A DNA stretch of 64,000 nt from Thiodiazotropha sp040507035 (GTDB lineage Bacteria > Pseudomonadota > Gammaproteobacteria > Chromatiales > Chromatiaceae): NCBI GenBank assembly GCA_040507035.1, contig JBEVVR010000014.1, positions 241,676 to 305,675 on the forward strand, read 5' to 3'. Under the pieces are notes generated by a model. The model was not told where the DNA came from, searched no databases, and was given only the letters and a program-made list of their open reading frames with translations. Positions 1 to 9,328 of this stretch are shown here, piece by piece (the first letter of the stretch is position 1; every line of letters starts with the position of its first letter). The position numbers and the translations under genes are program-made.

Positions 1-1311
1 GAAGTTATCGTTGAGTTGATGCGTTTAAATAAACTGGAACATCAGCGCATCGAGGTGGTCAATCGATTGGCAATGATGCGCGCGGGTTTGGAAAGTGAAA
101 TCAATTCCACGCTCCACCTCACCCGAGGCCTGATCGCCTATGTGGCAATCAAACCGGAAATGGACAGCAATACTTTTGATCTGTTGGCCAGTGAAATAAT
201 CGCAGTTGGCCGTAATATCCGTAATATCGGTCTTGCCAGGGATAATGTCATCACCCATCTCTTTCCGTTGGCTGGGAACGAGGCCGCTCTGGGTCTTGAG
301 TATGAAAAAACCCCAGCTCAATGGCCTGCTATCAAGCGTGCCATAGAAATGGGTGGAACCACTGTTGCCGGCCCGGTATCTCTGGTTCAGGGAGGAGAGG
401 CCTTTATTGCCCGTACTCCGATCTACACACGCAGTGGATTGGGAGGACATCTGGCGGATAAAAAACCTGTCTACTGGGGTCTGGCCTCCATTGTCATCGA
501 TATCCCAACGCTGTTTCGCGCAGCTGGCGCCACAACGGAGATGGAGGGTATTCAGTATGCACTGCGTGGCAAGGACTCTCTGGGTGAACAGGGTGATATT
601 ATCTTTGGTGACAAGGCATTGTTTGAACAGGACTCAGTGATTCAATCGGTGCTTCTTCCCAATGGTTCTTGGCAGATAGGTGCGATGCCGGTTGGCGGAT
701 GGCAGGTCAACAAAGCCTGGTATTGGGTGGTGCGACTCAGTGGCTGGCTGGTTGCACTGCTGATCGGGATTCTCATTGCCGCTCTGTTGCGAGCGCGTTC
801 CATCAACAAACTGCTGGCTTTGCATGACCATCTTACCGGGCTACCAAACCGGCGCTTGCTTGAGGACAGGTTTGAAACAATCCTTGCACGCAGCAAGCGC
901 AAAGGAACCAAAGTCGGCGTTTTCTATCTCGACCTGGACGGATTCAAAGAGATCAATGACCGGTTTGGACACAAGGTAGGTGATGGACTCTTGCTTGAAG
1001 TGGCGAAACGCTTGCAGGCCTCTTCACGTGCTTCCGATACGGTCGCTCGTATAGGCGGTGATGAGTTCATTGTCCTGGCTGATGAAATCAGGGATAAAGA
1101 TGGATTGAATCATATGTTTGAGCACCTGCAATCGAGTCTCGAAGGCAGTGTCTACCTGGAAGGTCATCGGCTTGAGTTGCGGACGAGTATCGGTTATGCA
1201 CTCTTCCCCGAGGATGGTAAAGACATGGACCAGCTAATGAAGGCTGCCGATCATGAAATGTACCGGCATAAGCAGCATGGCAAGGTCTATCGTATGGATT
1301 TCAATAAGTAG
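1..1311 (+). CDS. CHASE-domain diguanylate cyclase, 5' end cut by window edge
   Basis: Membrane c-di-GMP synthase with a periplasmic sensor. The reading frame is open to base 1, and the first ATG (base 19) falls just before a CHASE-type domain (GLESEINSTLHLTRGL, then GPVSLVQGGEAF and ARTPIY). The real start and first membrane helix therefore lie upstream of the window. A membrane helix follows at about 720-790 (WLVALLIGILIAALL), then a GGDEF domain opened by DHLTGLPNRR. The active-site motif GGDEF is intact, and an RxxD product-inhibition site (RASD) lies just upstream, so active, feedback-inhibited cyclase activity is expected. There is no EAL domain. The ligand of CHASE is unknown. The gene converges on the cpx-like operon. 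Confidence 0.9.
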   Translation, partial: EVIVELMRLNKLEHQRIEVVNRLAMMRAGLESEINSTLHLTRGLIAYVAIKPEMDSNTFDLLASEIIAVGRNIRNIGLARDNVITHLFPLAGNEAALGLEYEKTPAQWPAIKRAIEMGGTTVAGPVSLVQGGEAFIARTPIYTRSGLGGHLADKKPVYWGLASIVIDIPTLFRAAGATTEMEGIQYALRGKDSLGEQGDIIFGDKALFEQDSVIQSVLLPNGSWQIGAMPVGGWQVNKAWYWVVRLSGWLVALLIGILIAALLRARSINKLLALHDHLTGLPNRRLLEDRFETILARSKRKGTKVGVFYLDLDGFKEINDRFGHKVGDGLLLEVAKRLQASSRASDTVARIGGDEFIVLADEIRDKDGLNHMFEHLQSSLEGSVYLEGHRLELRTSIGYALFPEDGKDMDQLMKAADHEMYRHKQHGKVYRMDFNK

Positions 1312-1455
1312 AAACGAGACGGTCGGACGCGAATAGTCGCACAAGATACTTAGTCCGCAAATGAACGCGAATAAACGCAAATAAAAGAACCTTTAATTTT
1401 GTTAAGCGCATTTTAAAATTATCTACACTCTTTTTTATCCAACGCTCAAGGATTT

Positions 1456-1489
1456 AAAAAAACGTAGGGTGCGGCTTGCCGCACCCTAC
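1456..1489 (-). terminator. Rho-independent terminator of the cpx-like operon
   Basis: Perfect 12-bp inverted repeat (1464-1475 with 1478-1489) and a 2-nt loop. On the minus strand it is followed by seven T residues (1456-1462), just after the kinase stop codon. The GTAGGGTGCGGC palindrome without the T-run also resembles extragenic palindromes common in proteobacteria. Confidence 0.8.
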
Positions 1490-1509
1490 ACTGTAGTGGT
1501 ATTTGCGGG

Positions 1510-2811
1510 TTAATTCTTATCAGTTGGTAGTGAGAAGTTGACCTGGGTACCTGCGCCTGGTCTGCTCTGGATCTCCAAGTTGCCACCATGTGCCTCTACG
1601 ATAACCCGGCAGAGATAGAGTCCAAGTCCATATCCTCCAGTCTCCCGCTGACGTGCCTTGTCGACCCGGTAGAAGGGTTCCGTGAGGTGGGGGAGATGTT
1701 CCTGGGGAATGCCTTCTCCGTGATCCTTTACACTGACATGCCAATTCCCCTCGGTGACTCGGCTGCTGATCTCAACCGATGGTGCGGACTCTTGGGTATG
1801 TCTCACTGCATTATCCAACAGATTTTTTATCAGCAGACGAACTCGAACCGCATCCAACTCCATGGATAGATTGTCGTCATCATGCTGGCAGCTGATGGCC
1901 GCGGTGGAGAAGTGTTGTTGTATGACGGAATCGATGAGCGCTCCCGGTTCGACTTGTTGCAGATCGAGTTTTGCATGTCGGTTGCCGAGGCGTTCCGTCT
2001 CCAGCAGTTCCGTCAGTTCCGTCTCCAGTAACTGCAGGTCATTGATAATCCGCTCGCGGGGTTCACTCGGTTCTATCAGCTCGGCGTTCAGGCGAACCCG
2101 GGTAAGCGGTGATCTCAGCTCGTGGCTGATGGCCAACAGCAGTTGGCGTTTGGCCTCCATCATTGCCTCGATATCATCGGCCATGGTATTGACACTGTTG
2201 GCCAATTCCCCCAATTCATCCCGTCGTTTGATATTGATGCGGTGGTCCAGCTCGCCGGAACCGAACCGCGCCACGCCTTGGCGTATGGTCTCTATCGGTT
2301 GAAACAACCGCCTGACCAGGTGATAGGTGAGGGCGATCAGCAACAATACGGTAACAATGGTCACGCCGATGATCAGCGCCAGGGGGCCTTTTTTGAATCC
2401 ATCCCGGGTCATCAGCAGGATGGTGCCTTCGTCAGTTTGCAGACGCAGAATAAAGTGGTGATCGTCGTGACTGAACTGTATCAGGCGGTCATCTACCAGG
2501 CGGTGGCTGTGGAAGGTCAATCTCTCTATATCGAGAATATCACCACTGCTTGACCAGCTGAGATCCCTGGAATCGATTTGTATATCGATCTGCAGGCGCT
2601 GCGCCAGCCTCTTCGCAGCGCCGGTGTCGGGTGGTGTGCCGATCTCCTGACGTATATGGTCGATATATTCCAACAAATGGGGCGTGGCGAGGGAACGAAA
2701 CTCGCCCTGGATGCCATAGCGGAATCCGCTGCGTACCGTGAGTGCGATCAATATACTGACACAGATGAACAGCAGGATCAGGCGTCCGCTAAGAGTATGG
2801 TGTGTTCTCAT
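1510..2811 (-). CDS. Sensor histidine kinase, CpxA-like
   Basis: Envelope-stress type sensor kinase of 433 aa. The start is set at 2811, where ATG overlaps the stop of the upstream regulator gene as ATGA; a longer frame exists but runs into that gene. Visible order: membrane helix about 10-28, periplasmic segment to about 143, second helix about 144-166, HAMP about 167-220, phospho-acceptor His230 in SHELRSPLTRVR, and an HATPase_c domain with N-box (NLLDNAVRH) and G-boxes (DHGEGIP, GYGLGLYLC). The gene follows a CpxP/Spy-like gene and an OmpR-type regulator, the classic cpxP-cpxR-cpxA set. Orthology to CpxA rather than RstB is inferred mainly from that context. Confidence 0.88.
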   Translation of the reverse strand: MRTHHTLSGRLILLFICVSILIALTVRSGFRYGIQGEFRSLATPHLLEYIDHIRQEIGTPPDTGAAKRLAQRLQIDIQIDSRDLSWSSSGDILDIERLTFHSHRLVDDRLIQFSHDDHHFILRLQTDEGTILLMTRDGFKKGPLALIIGVTIVTVLLLIALTYHLVRRLFQPIETIRQGVARFGSGELDHRINIKRRDELGELANSVNTMADDIEAMMEAKRQLLLAISHELRSPLTRVRLNAELIEPSEPRERIINDLQLLETELTELLETERLGNRHAKLDLQQVEPGALIDSVIQQHFSTAAISCQHDDDNLSMELDAVRVRLLIKNLLDNAVRHTQESAPSVEISSRVTEGNWHVSVKDHGEGIPQEHLPHLTEPFYRVDKARQRETGGYGLGLYLCRVIVEAHGGNLEIQSRPGAGTQVNFSLPTDKN

Positions 2812-3482
2812 GGGTTGGGGCCCAGAAGACGGTATCCGCTTCCCCACACCGTCTTGATATAGTCGAGGGGTTTTAGCTTTTGCCGTAAACGGCTTACCAG
2901 GATGTCGACAGAGCGGGTGTAGAGATCGGCGTCGATGCCTTTCACCGCGGTGAGAATCTCGTCCCTGCTGTAGGTTTTACCGGGATGTTGCGCCAACAGG
3001 GCCAACAGGCGGTACTCAAGGGTGGTGAGGTTGAGGCTGCGATTCTCGATAAAGGCATCCTGTTGCAGCAGATCGAGTTTCAGATCGCCGAGGACGATCT
3101 CCTCTGCCTGTTGTGGTTCCACCCGGCTGCGTTTCAGAATATTCTGTATTCTTGCCACCAGTTCCCTGGGTTCGAAGGGTTTTGCCAGATAATCGTCGGC
3201 GCCGAGTTCCAGGCCAACCACCCGATCCATCACCTCACCCCGTGCAGTCAGCATCAGAATCGGCAGGTTGCTCTGCTTTCTTATGGTTCGGCAAACTTCG
3301 AATCCATCCATCTCCGGCAACATGATATCGAGAATCACCAGGTCCGGCCTCGATCGCTCGATCAATTTCAGACCTTCCGACGGCAGGGTAACTGATTCCA
3401 ACTCCAAATCGTAACGCAAGAAATACTCTTTTAGCGGCGTGGCCAGGGCCAGATCGTCGTCAATCAATAAGATGCGGGGCAT
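2808..3482 (-). CDS. OmpR/CpxR-family response regulator
   Basis: DNA-binding regulator of 224 aa. The N-terminal receiver has the acidic pocket (Asp8-10), phospho-acceptor Asp52 (VILDIMLPEMDG) and Lys101 (KPF). The C-terminal winged helix ends in the usual KTVWGSGYRLLGP hairpin. It overlaps the downstream kinase gene by 4 nt and lies after the CpxP-like gene with a gap of about 65 nt. It probably receives phosphate from that kinase and may bind the tandem GTAAC repeat found upstream of the operon. CpxR and RstA are both plausible names. Confidence 0.9.
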   Translation of the reverse strand: MPRILLIDDDLALATPLKEYFLRYDLELESVTLPSEGLKLIERSRPDLVILDIMLPEMDGFEVCRTIRKQSNLPILMLTARGEVMDRVVGLELGADDYLAKPFEPRELVARIQNILKRSRVEPQQAEEIVLGDLKLDLLQQDAFIENRSLNLTTLEYRLLALLAQHPGKTYSRDEILTAVKGIDADLYTRSVDILVSRLRQKLKPLDYIKTVWGSGYRLLGPNP

Positions 3483-3546
3483 CGCTAATTCCAGAGGTTT
3501 ACCAAATCAGCCCTGTCTCCCCATGCGGGGGAGGCAGAGCTAACTA

Positions 3547-4023
3547 CTACTGTGTCACAGCTTCATCATCACCACAGGCGAATCGGCAATGGCGATGTTC
3601 ACGGTGGTGCTTGATCATCGATTGTAGTTTATCCCGTTGGGTTTGATCGAGATTGTCGCTGAATTCAGCAAAGGCGTCGATGATATCAGTGCTGAGACTG
3701 GCCAATTGTGCCTGCTTCTGCATCAGCAGCGTATGCGCACGTTCACGGTCAAACTGTTGGCTTTCGAGCAGGTCGATGGCCTGATCCACATAGCTGGATC
3801 TGTCTCTCTTCAGTTCATTGACGCTGAGCACGACCTGTTCCTTGAGCTGGGTCAGGTGCTGCTGCTGAGTATCATCAAGCTCGAGTTGTTTGCCGAGGCG
3901 CTCGGTCATCCAATTGATGCGTCCCTCAGGACCAGCACAGTAGCCTTTGTAGCGTGCGATGGCCACGCCGCTAACCAATAGTGCGAGCAAAACGATAAGT
4001 GAAATAATCAGGGCCTTACCCAT
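3547..4023 (-). CDS. CpxP/Spy-like periplasmic stress protein
   Basis: A 158-aa protein with one N-terminal hydrophobic segment (LIISLIVLLALLVSGVAIA), acting as signal peptide or anchor, followed by an all-helical LTxxQ-type region (ELDDTQQQHLTQLKEQV, later LDQTQRDKLQSM). This is the layout of CpxP, Spy and CnrX-type sensors or chaperones. The C-terminus is His/Cys-rich (HHREHRHCRFAC), suggesting metal binding. As first gene of the operon it would be the periplasmic partner or feedback inhibitor of the kinase. A strong ribosome site (GGAGAT) precedes the ATG. CpxP versus CnrX/heavy-metal resistance protein cannot be settled by eye. Confidence 0.75.
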   Translation of the reverse strand: MGKALIISLIVLLALLVSGVAIARYKGYCAGPEGRINWMTERLGKQLELDDTQQQHLTQLKEQVVLSVNELKRDRSSYVDQAIDLLESQQFDRERAHTLLMQKQAQLASLSTDIIDAFAEFSDNLDQTQRDKLQSMIKHHREHRHCRFACGDDEAVTQ

Positions 4024-4478
4024 GGTGATCTCCTTGCTAGAACAATGTCAGTGTCGGACTGGATGTCCTTGAACAGAAGTTTGAACCGTTGTCAGAAGAA
4101 GATCCTCTCAGGGGTGTATCCACTTGTAACAAGTTGTAACCGGGATTGAAGAGCTGCTAAGCCAAAGCATGGAGTGTTTCATTATTAATAATAAAAATAC
4201 TATTAATAACAAAATGATACAGTATATAGTTAATTGTTCTTATCAATAATTGATGATGAATATCATTACTCATTTACTGAGGTAATTACAGTGTTGCGAG
4301 ATGCTGCCGACAATATGTTCGTTGAACACGACTTATGAAATACCTTTCCCTGGGATTAAAGTTCCTAAACGGGTATTTATGGCTAACCTAGACGCTCTAA
4401 ATGAAGACCCGTTTGGTAAATGCCTGATCGATGCAGGAAGCACCGACTCTTTTTGAATACGTTCATCTGGAGGTGTAC
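4024..4478. other. Divergent intergenic region with regulatory repeats
   Basis: 455 bp between the cpxP-like gene (leftward) and a binding-protein gene (rightward). The left part has a tandem TTGAAC (4069-4074, 4081-4086) and a tandem GTAAC. The right part (about 4165-4280) is very AT-rich with TTATTAATAATAA-type runs and is a likely promoter zone. I see no gene. Confidence 0.6.
4126..4140 (+). promoter_or_regulatory. Candidate CpxR-type box, GTAAC-N5-GTAAC
   Basis: Direct repeat GTAAC (4126-4130) and GTAAC (4136-4140) with a 5-nt spacer, about 105 bp upstream of the cpxP-like start. The known enterobacterial CpxR box is GTAAA-N4-6-GTAAA, so spacing and sequence nearly fit. This would give autoregulation of the operon. 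Confidence 0.5.
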
Positions 4479-5519
4479 TTGTTATCATCAGTCGCATCTG
4501 TAATACGTTACAGTCTTGTCTTGCTGTTATTTGTTTGGACGGGGCTGACACAATCCGCTCCGCAATCTGGCAGATACTACCGTCTGTTGATTCTCGATTC
4601 CCAACAAGGAAGTCCCTACAGTGAAGTCCGTCATTCAATGTTGGACTACCTGAATCAATACGGATATGTCGAGGGTAAAAACCTAGAGCTGGTTTTACAC
4701 ACCGCAGGTAACGATACCGAGAAGGCAGAAGCAATCCTGCATTCGCAAGTTGCCACAGGCTTTGATGTGTATTACATGGGCGGCACAGTAGCCACCGTTG
4801 CCGCCAAACAGGTTCTTTACGGAAAAAAAGAGCCAGTGGTTTTTGCCTCACCGACCGATCCGGTGGGTATCGGCGTCATCGATGCATTCAATTTGACACC
4901 GAAAAGCAATTTTACCGGGGTCAGTTATCCAGTGCCGGTCAAATCAAGATTCCGTTTTATTCGGGAATTGATGCCGCATGTGAAGCGCATAGGGTTGATC
5001 TATGCCGACATGCCACAATCCCATAGCTACAATTCCTGGATCAAGGATATGTTAGAAAAAGATCCCTATTTCAAGGACCTGCAAGTAGTGTTTCGCAAAG
5101 TGCCGCTGATCAAGGGTGAGGATGGTGACAAACGCATGGCCGAGATGGCGGTACCGCTGATAAAAGAGCTGGATGCAAAAGTAGACCTGTTTATAAAGCC
5201 CAACGATCAGTTGGGTGCACGGCGGCATTTTGCGGAAATGGTCTATGCGCATGCAACCAAGCCACTGATTGGTATTGTCAAGAACGATGTGATGCAAGAT
5301 TGGGGAGCAATGGCAGTTGTCTATCCCTCACATCGCAGTATAGGACGACAGGTGGCTGATATGGTGCGTGATCTATTCGAGGGTAAACCGATAAAGGAGA
5401 TTACTCCTCAATGGCCGGCACGGTTTGGTTATGCATTGGATATAACCAAGGCAATGCAATTCGGCGTTATGATTCCAGTCGGTTTATTGCAATTGGCTGG
5501 AGAAAATATACGGATATGA
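4479..5519 (+). CDS. Orphan ABC-type substrate-binding protein (ABC_sub_bind family)
   Basis: Periplasmic binding protein of about 346 aa. I place the start at TTG 4479, since GGAGG sits 5-6 nt upstream and a normal signal peptide follows (SLVLLLFVWTGLTQSA). An in-frame ATG at 4431 is the alternative. The body shows the TrpX/ABC_sub_bind pattern: LLILDSQQGSPYSEVRHS, an FASPTDPVGIGVID segment and a late KNDVMQDWGAMAVVYPS. No permease or ATPase gene is nearby. Instead the next gene, 35 nt downstream, encodes a transmembrane GGDEF-EAL sensor, so the pair probably works in signalling rather than uptake. Confidence 0.8.
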   Translation: MLSSVASVIRYSLVLLLFVWTGLTQSAPQSGRYYRLLILDSQQGSPYSEVRHSMLDYLNQYGYVEGKNLELVLHTAGNDTEKAEAILHSQVATGFDVYYMGGTVATVAAKQVLYGKKEPVVFASPTDPVGIGVIDAFNLTPKSNFTGVSYPVPVKSRFRFIRELMPHVKRIGLIYADMPQSHSYNSWIKDMLEKDPYFKDLQVVFRKVPLIKGEDGDKRMAEMAVPLIKELDAKVDLFIKPNDQLGARRHFAEMVYAHATKPLIGIVKNDVMQDWGAMAVVYPSHRSIGRQVADMVRDLFEGKPIKEITPQWPARFGYALDITKAMQFGVMIPVGLLQLAGENIRI

Positions 5520-5554
5520 AATTCCGGTGGTGCGGATTCTTGGGGCTTTAGTTG

Positions 5555-8539
5555 ATGAAACTTAACGGCAAAATACTATTGGTTACTATGAGTACCCTTG
5601 CCGTGTTATTGCTTGTCAGCTCTGTGGTAAACGTAATGAATTTCCGTTCCAATTATACCGATGCCCTGCTGACCGGTAGTTTTGGTATTGGCCATAGTAT
5701 CGAAAGTATACTGAATGAACTCTTGGGTTTGGGATTGCCACTTGAGTCACTTTCAGGGATGGATAGAAAACTTGAGGAAGTTGCCAATAAAAATCCACAT
5801 ATTAAGTATGCCGGTGTGACTGACTTGACAGGCATGGTTTTGTTTCACAGCAATATCTCAGAGATTGGAGCGACATATCAAGATCCGGTAACAAAAAATA
5901 CCCTGACAACCAACGAACCCCTATGGCAGATCTATCATAGGTTCGATGGAATGAGCTTTTATGATGTAGCCATACCAGTGGTTCACGATAAGCAAACAGT
6001 AGGCGTGGTCCGGCTTGGTTTCTCTACTGAAGAGATAGAACAAAAGGTAATGCAGGCAATCAGGCAGATCCTGATCAATTTTCTGTTTACTTTTGCTTTA
6101 ATCGCATTAATTCTTAACTTTTTTCTGCGCAAAAAGCTTATCGAGCCGGTAAAGCAGCTCTCGGTATATGCGGAGTCCATTGCCAACGGCCGGTTCGAAA
6201 CACCGGTAAAGATTGGCAGTTTGGATGAGATCGGTACTCTATCCAGTGCTTTGCAAGAGATGGGAAGTACGATAAATGCCCAAATTGATACGCTGAGGCG
6301 TTCAGGGATCGAGCTGGAAGAGAAAATCGAGGCACGCACTCGGCAGCTCGCAAGTACAAATGAGACATTACAGGCCAGTAACAATAATCTAATGTTTGCC
6401 CTGGAACGGGAGAAGAAGCTTTCCGATGCGTTACGTTTCAGTGAGGAGCGTTTCAGGCTGCTTTTCGAGGCGAACAAGGCGGTAATGCTCACCGTCGATC
6501 CTGAAACAGGTTCCATACTTTCGGCAAATAGGGCGGCAGCTGAGTATTACGGCTATTCAATGAGCCAGTTATTGCATATGCATATCAATGACATCAATAC
6601 TCTCTCTGAGGAAGAACTCGCTATTGAAATGGAGAAGGCAAAAAAAGAGGAGCGCAACCATTTTATATTTCGCCATACCCTGGCATCAGGTGAGGTCAGA
6701 GATGTAGAAGTACACTCCGGTCCGTTTATCTGGGACGGTAAACAGGTTCTCTACTCTATCATCCACGATATTACAGATAGAAAAAAAGCGGAAGCGGAGC
6801 TTGAGCAAATAGCGAACTATGATCCGTTGACAGGTTTACCGAATCGGCGCCTTAAAACGGATAGATTACGCCAAGCTATTGCTCACAGTAAACGAAACAA
6901 TACAAGCGTTGGTGTCTGTTACATGGATCTCGATGGCTTTAAACCAATCAACGATCGCTTCGGTCATGAGTCCGGGGACAGGATCCTGATAGAAATCGCG
7001 AAAAGATTGCAAACGGTTTTACGAGAGGAAGATACAGTATCACGGATAGGTGGGGATGAATTCGTATTGATACTGACGAATCTGGCAAGTCTGAATGAGT
7101 GTATACTCATTCTGGATAGGCTATTAGAGGCCATAATTGAGCCAATACATCTTGACGATACTTCCCTGGTTGTGAGTGCCAGCATTGGAATCACTCTCTA
7201 TCCTGAGGATGACGGGGATGCCGATATACTATTGCGCCACGCAGACCAGGCCATGTATTGGGCAAAAGAGGCGGGGAAGAACTGCTATCATCTATTTGAC
7301 CCTCAGCATGATAAACAGATTAAGGCTAATCGCGAACACTTCGAGTTACTTAAAAGTGCGTTGACAAACGACCAATTTACTCTCTACTTTCAACCGAAGG
7401 TTGATATGTATAGCTGCGATGTCATTGGTGTCGAGGCTCTGATTCGTTGGCAACATCCGGAATCAGGAATCACTTCGCCGGGTGAATTTCTCTCCCTGTT
7501 AACGAAAACCGATTTAGAGATTGAATTGGGACAATGGGTTCTCGATCATGCATTGCAGCAGCTTCGTCAATGGCAAAGGCGGGGGCTTTATCTTCCGGTC
7601 AGTGTGAACATTAGCGCACATCATTTACAGCATCCCGGATTCATCGAGTATTTAAGGGAGCTGTTTACCAAATATAGTGAAGTTACACCTGATATGCTGG
7701 AATTGGAAATACTCGAAACGGCATCAATCGAGGATACCAATGTCATCTACCACGCGCTGACCGATTGCCGGGAGATGGGCATAAAGATCTCATTGGATGA
7801 TTTCGGTACCGGTTACTCATCCCTTGCCTATTTTCATCGTCTTCCGGTCGATATACTCAAGATTGATCAGAATTTTGTCCAGGATATGCTGGATGACCCC
7901 CAGGATTTGACCATTGTGGACAGTGTGGTCCGCCTCGCTCATGCATTCCAGCATCCTGTCATCGCCGAGGGCGTCGAATCCATGGAACACGCCTCTGCGC
8001 TTTTACAATTGGGCTGCCGGTTAGGACAGGGATATGGTATAGCCAGGCCGATGCCTGCCGATGGAGTACCGCAGTGGTTGAAGCAATGGCAAGCTAACCA
8101 GTTGTGGCGAGGCCTGAAAGACAGAGTAACGAAGAGTCACCATATTGATATAAAAGTTGCGCTTTCGAGTCATCGAAGATGGGTGGAAAATCTTGTAGGA
8201 TACGTCACCCAGGAAAAGGAGTTTGTCCACGGATTTCTCGACAGCAAACACTGTAACTTCAACTACTGGTTCAACGGTATTGGCTTTATACAATATGGAA
8301 ACTTGCCACAATATAGTGAAATCAACAGGTTACATGAACAGATCCATGGGTTGGGATATAAGTTGATTAGTATCAAGAATGCGGGAAACAAAACGGATGT
8401 AAAACAGCAGCTTGCCGAACTTGAGGATTTGTGCTCCCGGTTTGTGTGTCTGATGGAAGGGTTGAGTGAAGATCAGTCCGAACTATCTGCTCCGGAGAAT
8501 ACCTATCCTATAATGGCACAGAGTAGAAGATCGAATTGA
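5555..8539 (+). CDS. Cache-HAMP-PAS-GGDEF-EAL protein with C-terminal CZB domain
   Basis: Large c-di-GMP turnover protein (994 aa, start ATG 5555). Order by eye: membrane helix about 8-27, periplasmic Cache-like sensor to about 165, second helix about 170-190, HAMP and coiled coil to about 295, PAS about 300-415 (VLYSIIHDITDRK), GGDEF about 430-590 with intact GGDEF, EAL about 605-850 with intact EAL (GVEALIRWQHP) and DDFGTGYSS. The tail (about 885-970) has the chemoreceptor zinc-binding signature: His in SSHRRW, Cys in KHCNFNYWFNG and His in RLHEQIH. Catalytic motifs for synthesis and hydrolysis are both present; net direction cannot be predicted. It is probably co-transcribed with the binding protein upstream. 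Confidence 0.9.
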   Translation: MKLNGKILLVTMSTLAVLLLVSSVVNVMNFRSNYTDALLTGSFGIGHSIESILNELLGLGLPLESLSGMDRKLEEVANKNPHIKYAGVTDLTGMVLFHSNISEIGATYQDPVTKNTLTTNEPLWQIYHRFDGMSFYDVAIPVVHDKQTVGVVRLGFSTEEIEQKVMQAIRQILINFLFTFALIALILNFFLRKKLIEPVKQLSVYAESIANGRFETPVKIGSLDEIGTLSSALQEMGSTINAQIDTLRRSGIELEEKIEARTRQLASTNETLQASNNNLMFALEREKKLSDALRFSEERFRLLFEANKAVMLTVDPETGSILSANRAAAEYYGYSMSQLLHMHINDINTLSEEELAIEMEKAKKEERNHFIFRHTLASGEVRDVEVHSGPFIWDGKQVLYSIIHDITDRKKAEAELEQIANYDPLTGLPNRRLKTDRLRQAIAHSKRNNTSVGVCYMDLDGFKPINDRFGHESGDRILIEIAKRLQTVLREEDTVSRIGGDEFVLILTNLASLNECILILDRLLEAIIEPIHLDDTSLVVSASIGITLYPEDDGDADILLRHADQAMYWAKEAGKNCYHLFDPQHDKQIKANREHFELLKSALTNDQFTLYFQPKVDMYSCDVIGVEALIRWQHPESGITSPGEFLSLLTKTDLEIELGQWVLDHALQQLRQWQRRGLYLPVSVNISAHHLQHPGFIEYLRELFTKYSEVTPDMLELEILETASIEDTNVIYHALTDCREMGIKISLDDFGTGYSSLAYFHRLPVDILKIDQNFVQDMLDDPQDLTIVDSVVRLAHAFQHPVIAEGVESMEHASALLQLGCRLGQGYGIARPMPADGVPQWLKQWQANQLWRGLKDRVTKSHHIDIKVALSSHRRWVENLVGYVTQEKEFVHGFLDSKHCNFNYWFNGIGFIQYGNLPQYSEINRLHEQIHGLGYKLISIKNAGNKTDVKQQLAELEDLCSRFVCLMEGLSEDQSELSAPENTYPIMAQSRRSN

Positions 8540-8560
8540 ATTACCAATAGTTTTCCTGTT

Positions 8561-9328
8561 GTGGATAGCGAAAGACGTTTCAATGGTATTGCCCGCCTCT
8601 ACGGCCTACAGGCAGTGACACAATTTTCCAACGCCCATATCGCCGTGATCGGTGTGGGCGGTGTGGGTTCATGGGCCGTTGAGGCGCTTGCACGCAGCGG
8701 TATAGGTAAGCTTACCCTATACGATATGGATCATGTTGCAGAATCGAATGTAAACCGGCAACTGCATGCCCATGATGGAAATTTTGGTAAAGCCAAGGTA
8801 TTGGCGCTAAAACAGCGGGTGCTGGCGATTAATCCTGATTGCCAAGTTGATGCAGTTGAACAGTTTATCGAGTCAGAGTCATTGTCAATACTCGCGGAAG
8901 CCGGGTTCGACTACGTGATCGACTGTATAGACAGCTATCGCACCAAGGCCGCCTTACTAGCATTTTGTCGCAGGAACAAAATACCAGTTATTACCGTGGG
9001 CGGGGCTGGGGGGCAAAGTGATCCGACCAAAATACAACTGAGCGACCTGAGTCGAAGCGAGCAGGATCCTCTGCTCTCCAAGTGTCGAAAATTACTTCGT
9101 AGGGAGTACGGATTCTCTTCCAATGCCAAGCGTCGATTCAATATTCCCTGTGTCTACTCCACGGAACAGCAGCGTTATCCCAATGCCGAAGGAACTGTCT
9201 GCCAACAGCGGCCTAGCGAAATCGAGAGTTCATTAAACTGCGGCGGCTATGGATCGGTAATGACCGTTACCGCAAGTTTTGGCTTGGTTGCGGTCTCCCA
9301 TGTACTGAAGCACCTGTCTACTGCTTGA
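8561..9328 (+). CDS. tcdA: tRNA threonylcarbamoyladenosine dehydratase TcdA (ThiF/E1-like)
   Basis: ATP-dependent enzyme that cyclises the t6A base at position 37 of ANN-decoding tRNAs to ct6A. The 255-aa protein (GTG start) has the E1/ThiF Rossmann motif GVGGVGSWAVEALARSG, the TcdA-type DMDHVAESNVNRQLHA and DYVIDCIDSYRTK segments, and the C-terminal GTVCQQRP and GGYGSVMTVTASFG region. The length fits E. coli TcdA. It overlaps the methyltransferase gene on the other strand by 11 bp. Confidence 0.9.
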   Translation: MDSERRFNGIARLYGLQAVTQFSNAHIAVIGVGGVGSWAVEALARSGIGKLTLYDMDHVAESNVNRQLHAHDGNFGKAKVLALKQRVLAINPDCQVDAVEQFIESESLSILAEAGFDYVIDCIDSYRTKAALLAFCRRNKIPVITVGGAGGQSDPTKIQLSDLSRSEQDPLLSKCRKLLRREYGFSSNAKRRFNIPCVYSTEQQRYPNAEGTVCQQRPSEIESSLNCGGYGSVMTVTASFGLVAVSHVLKHLSTA

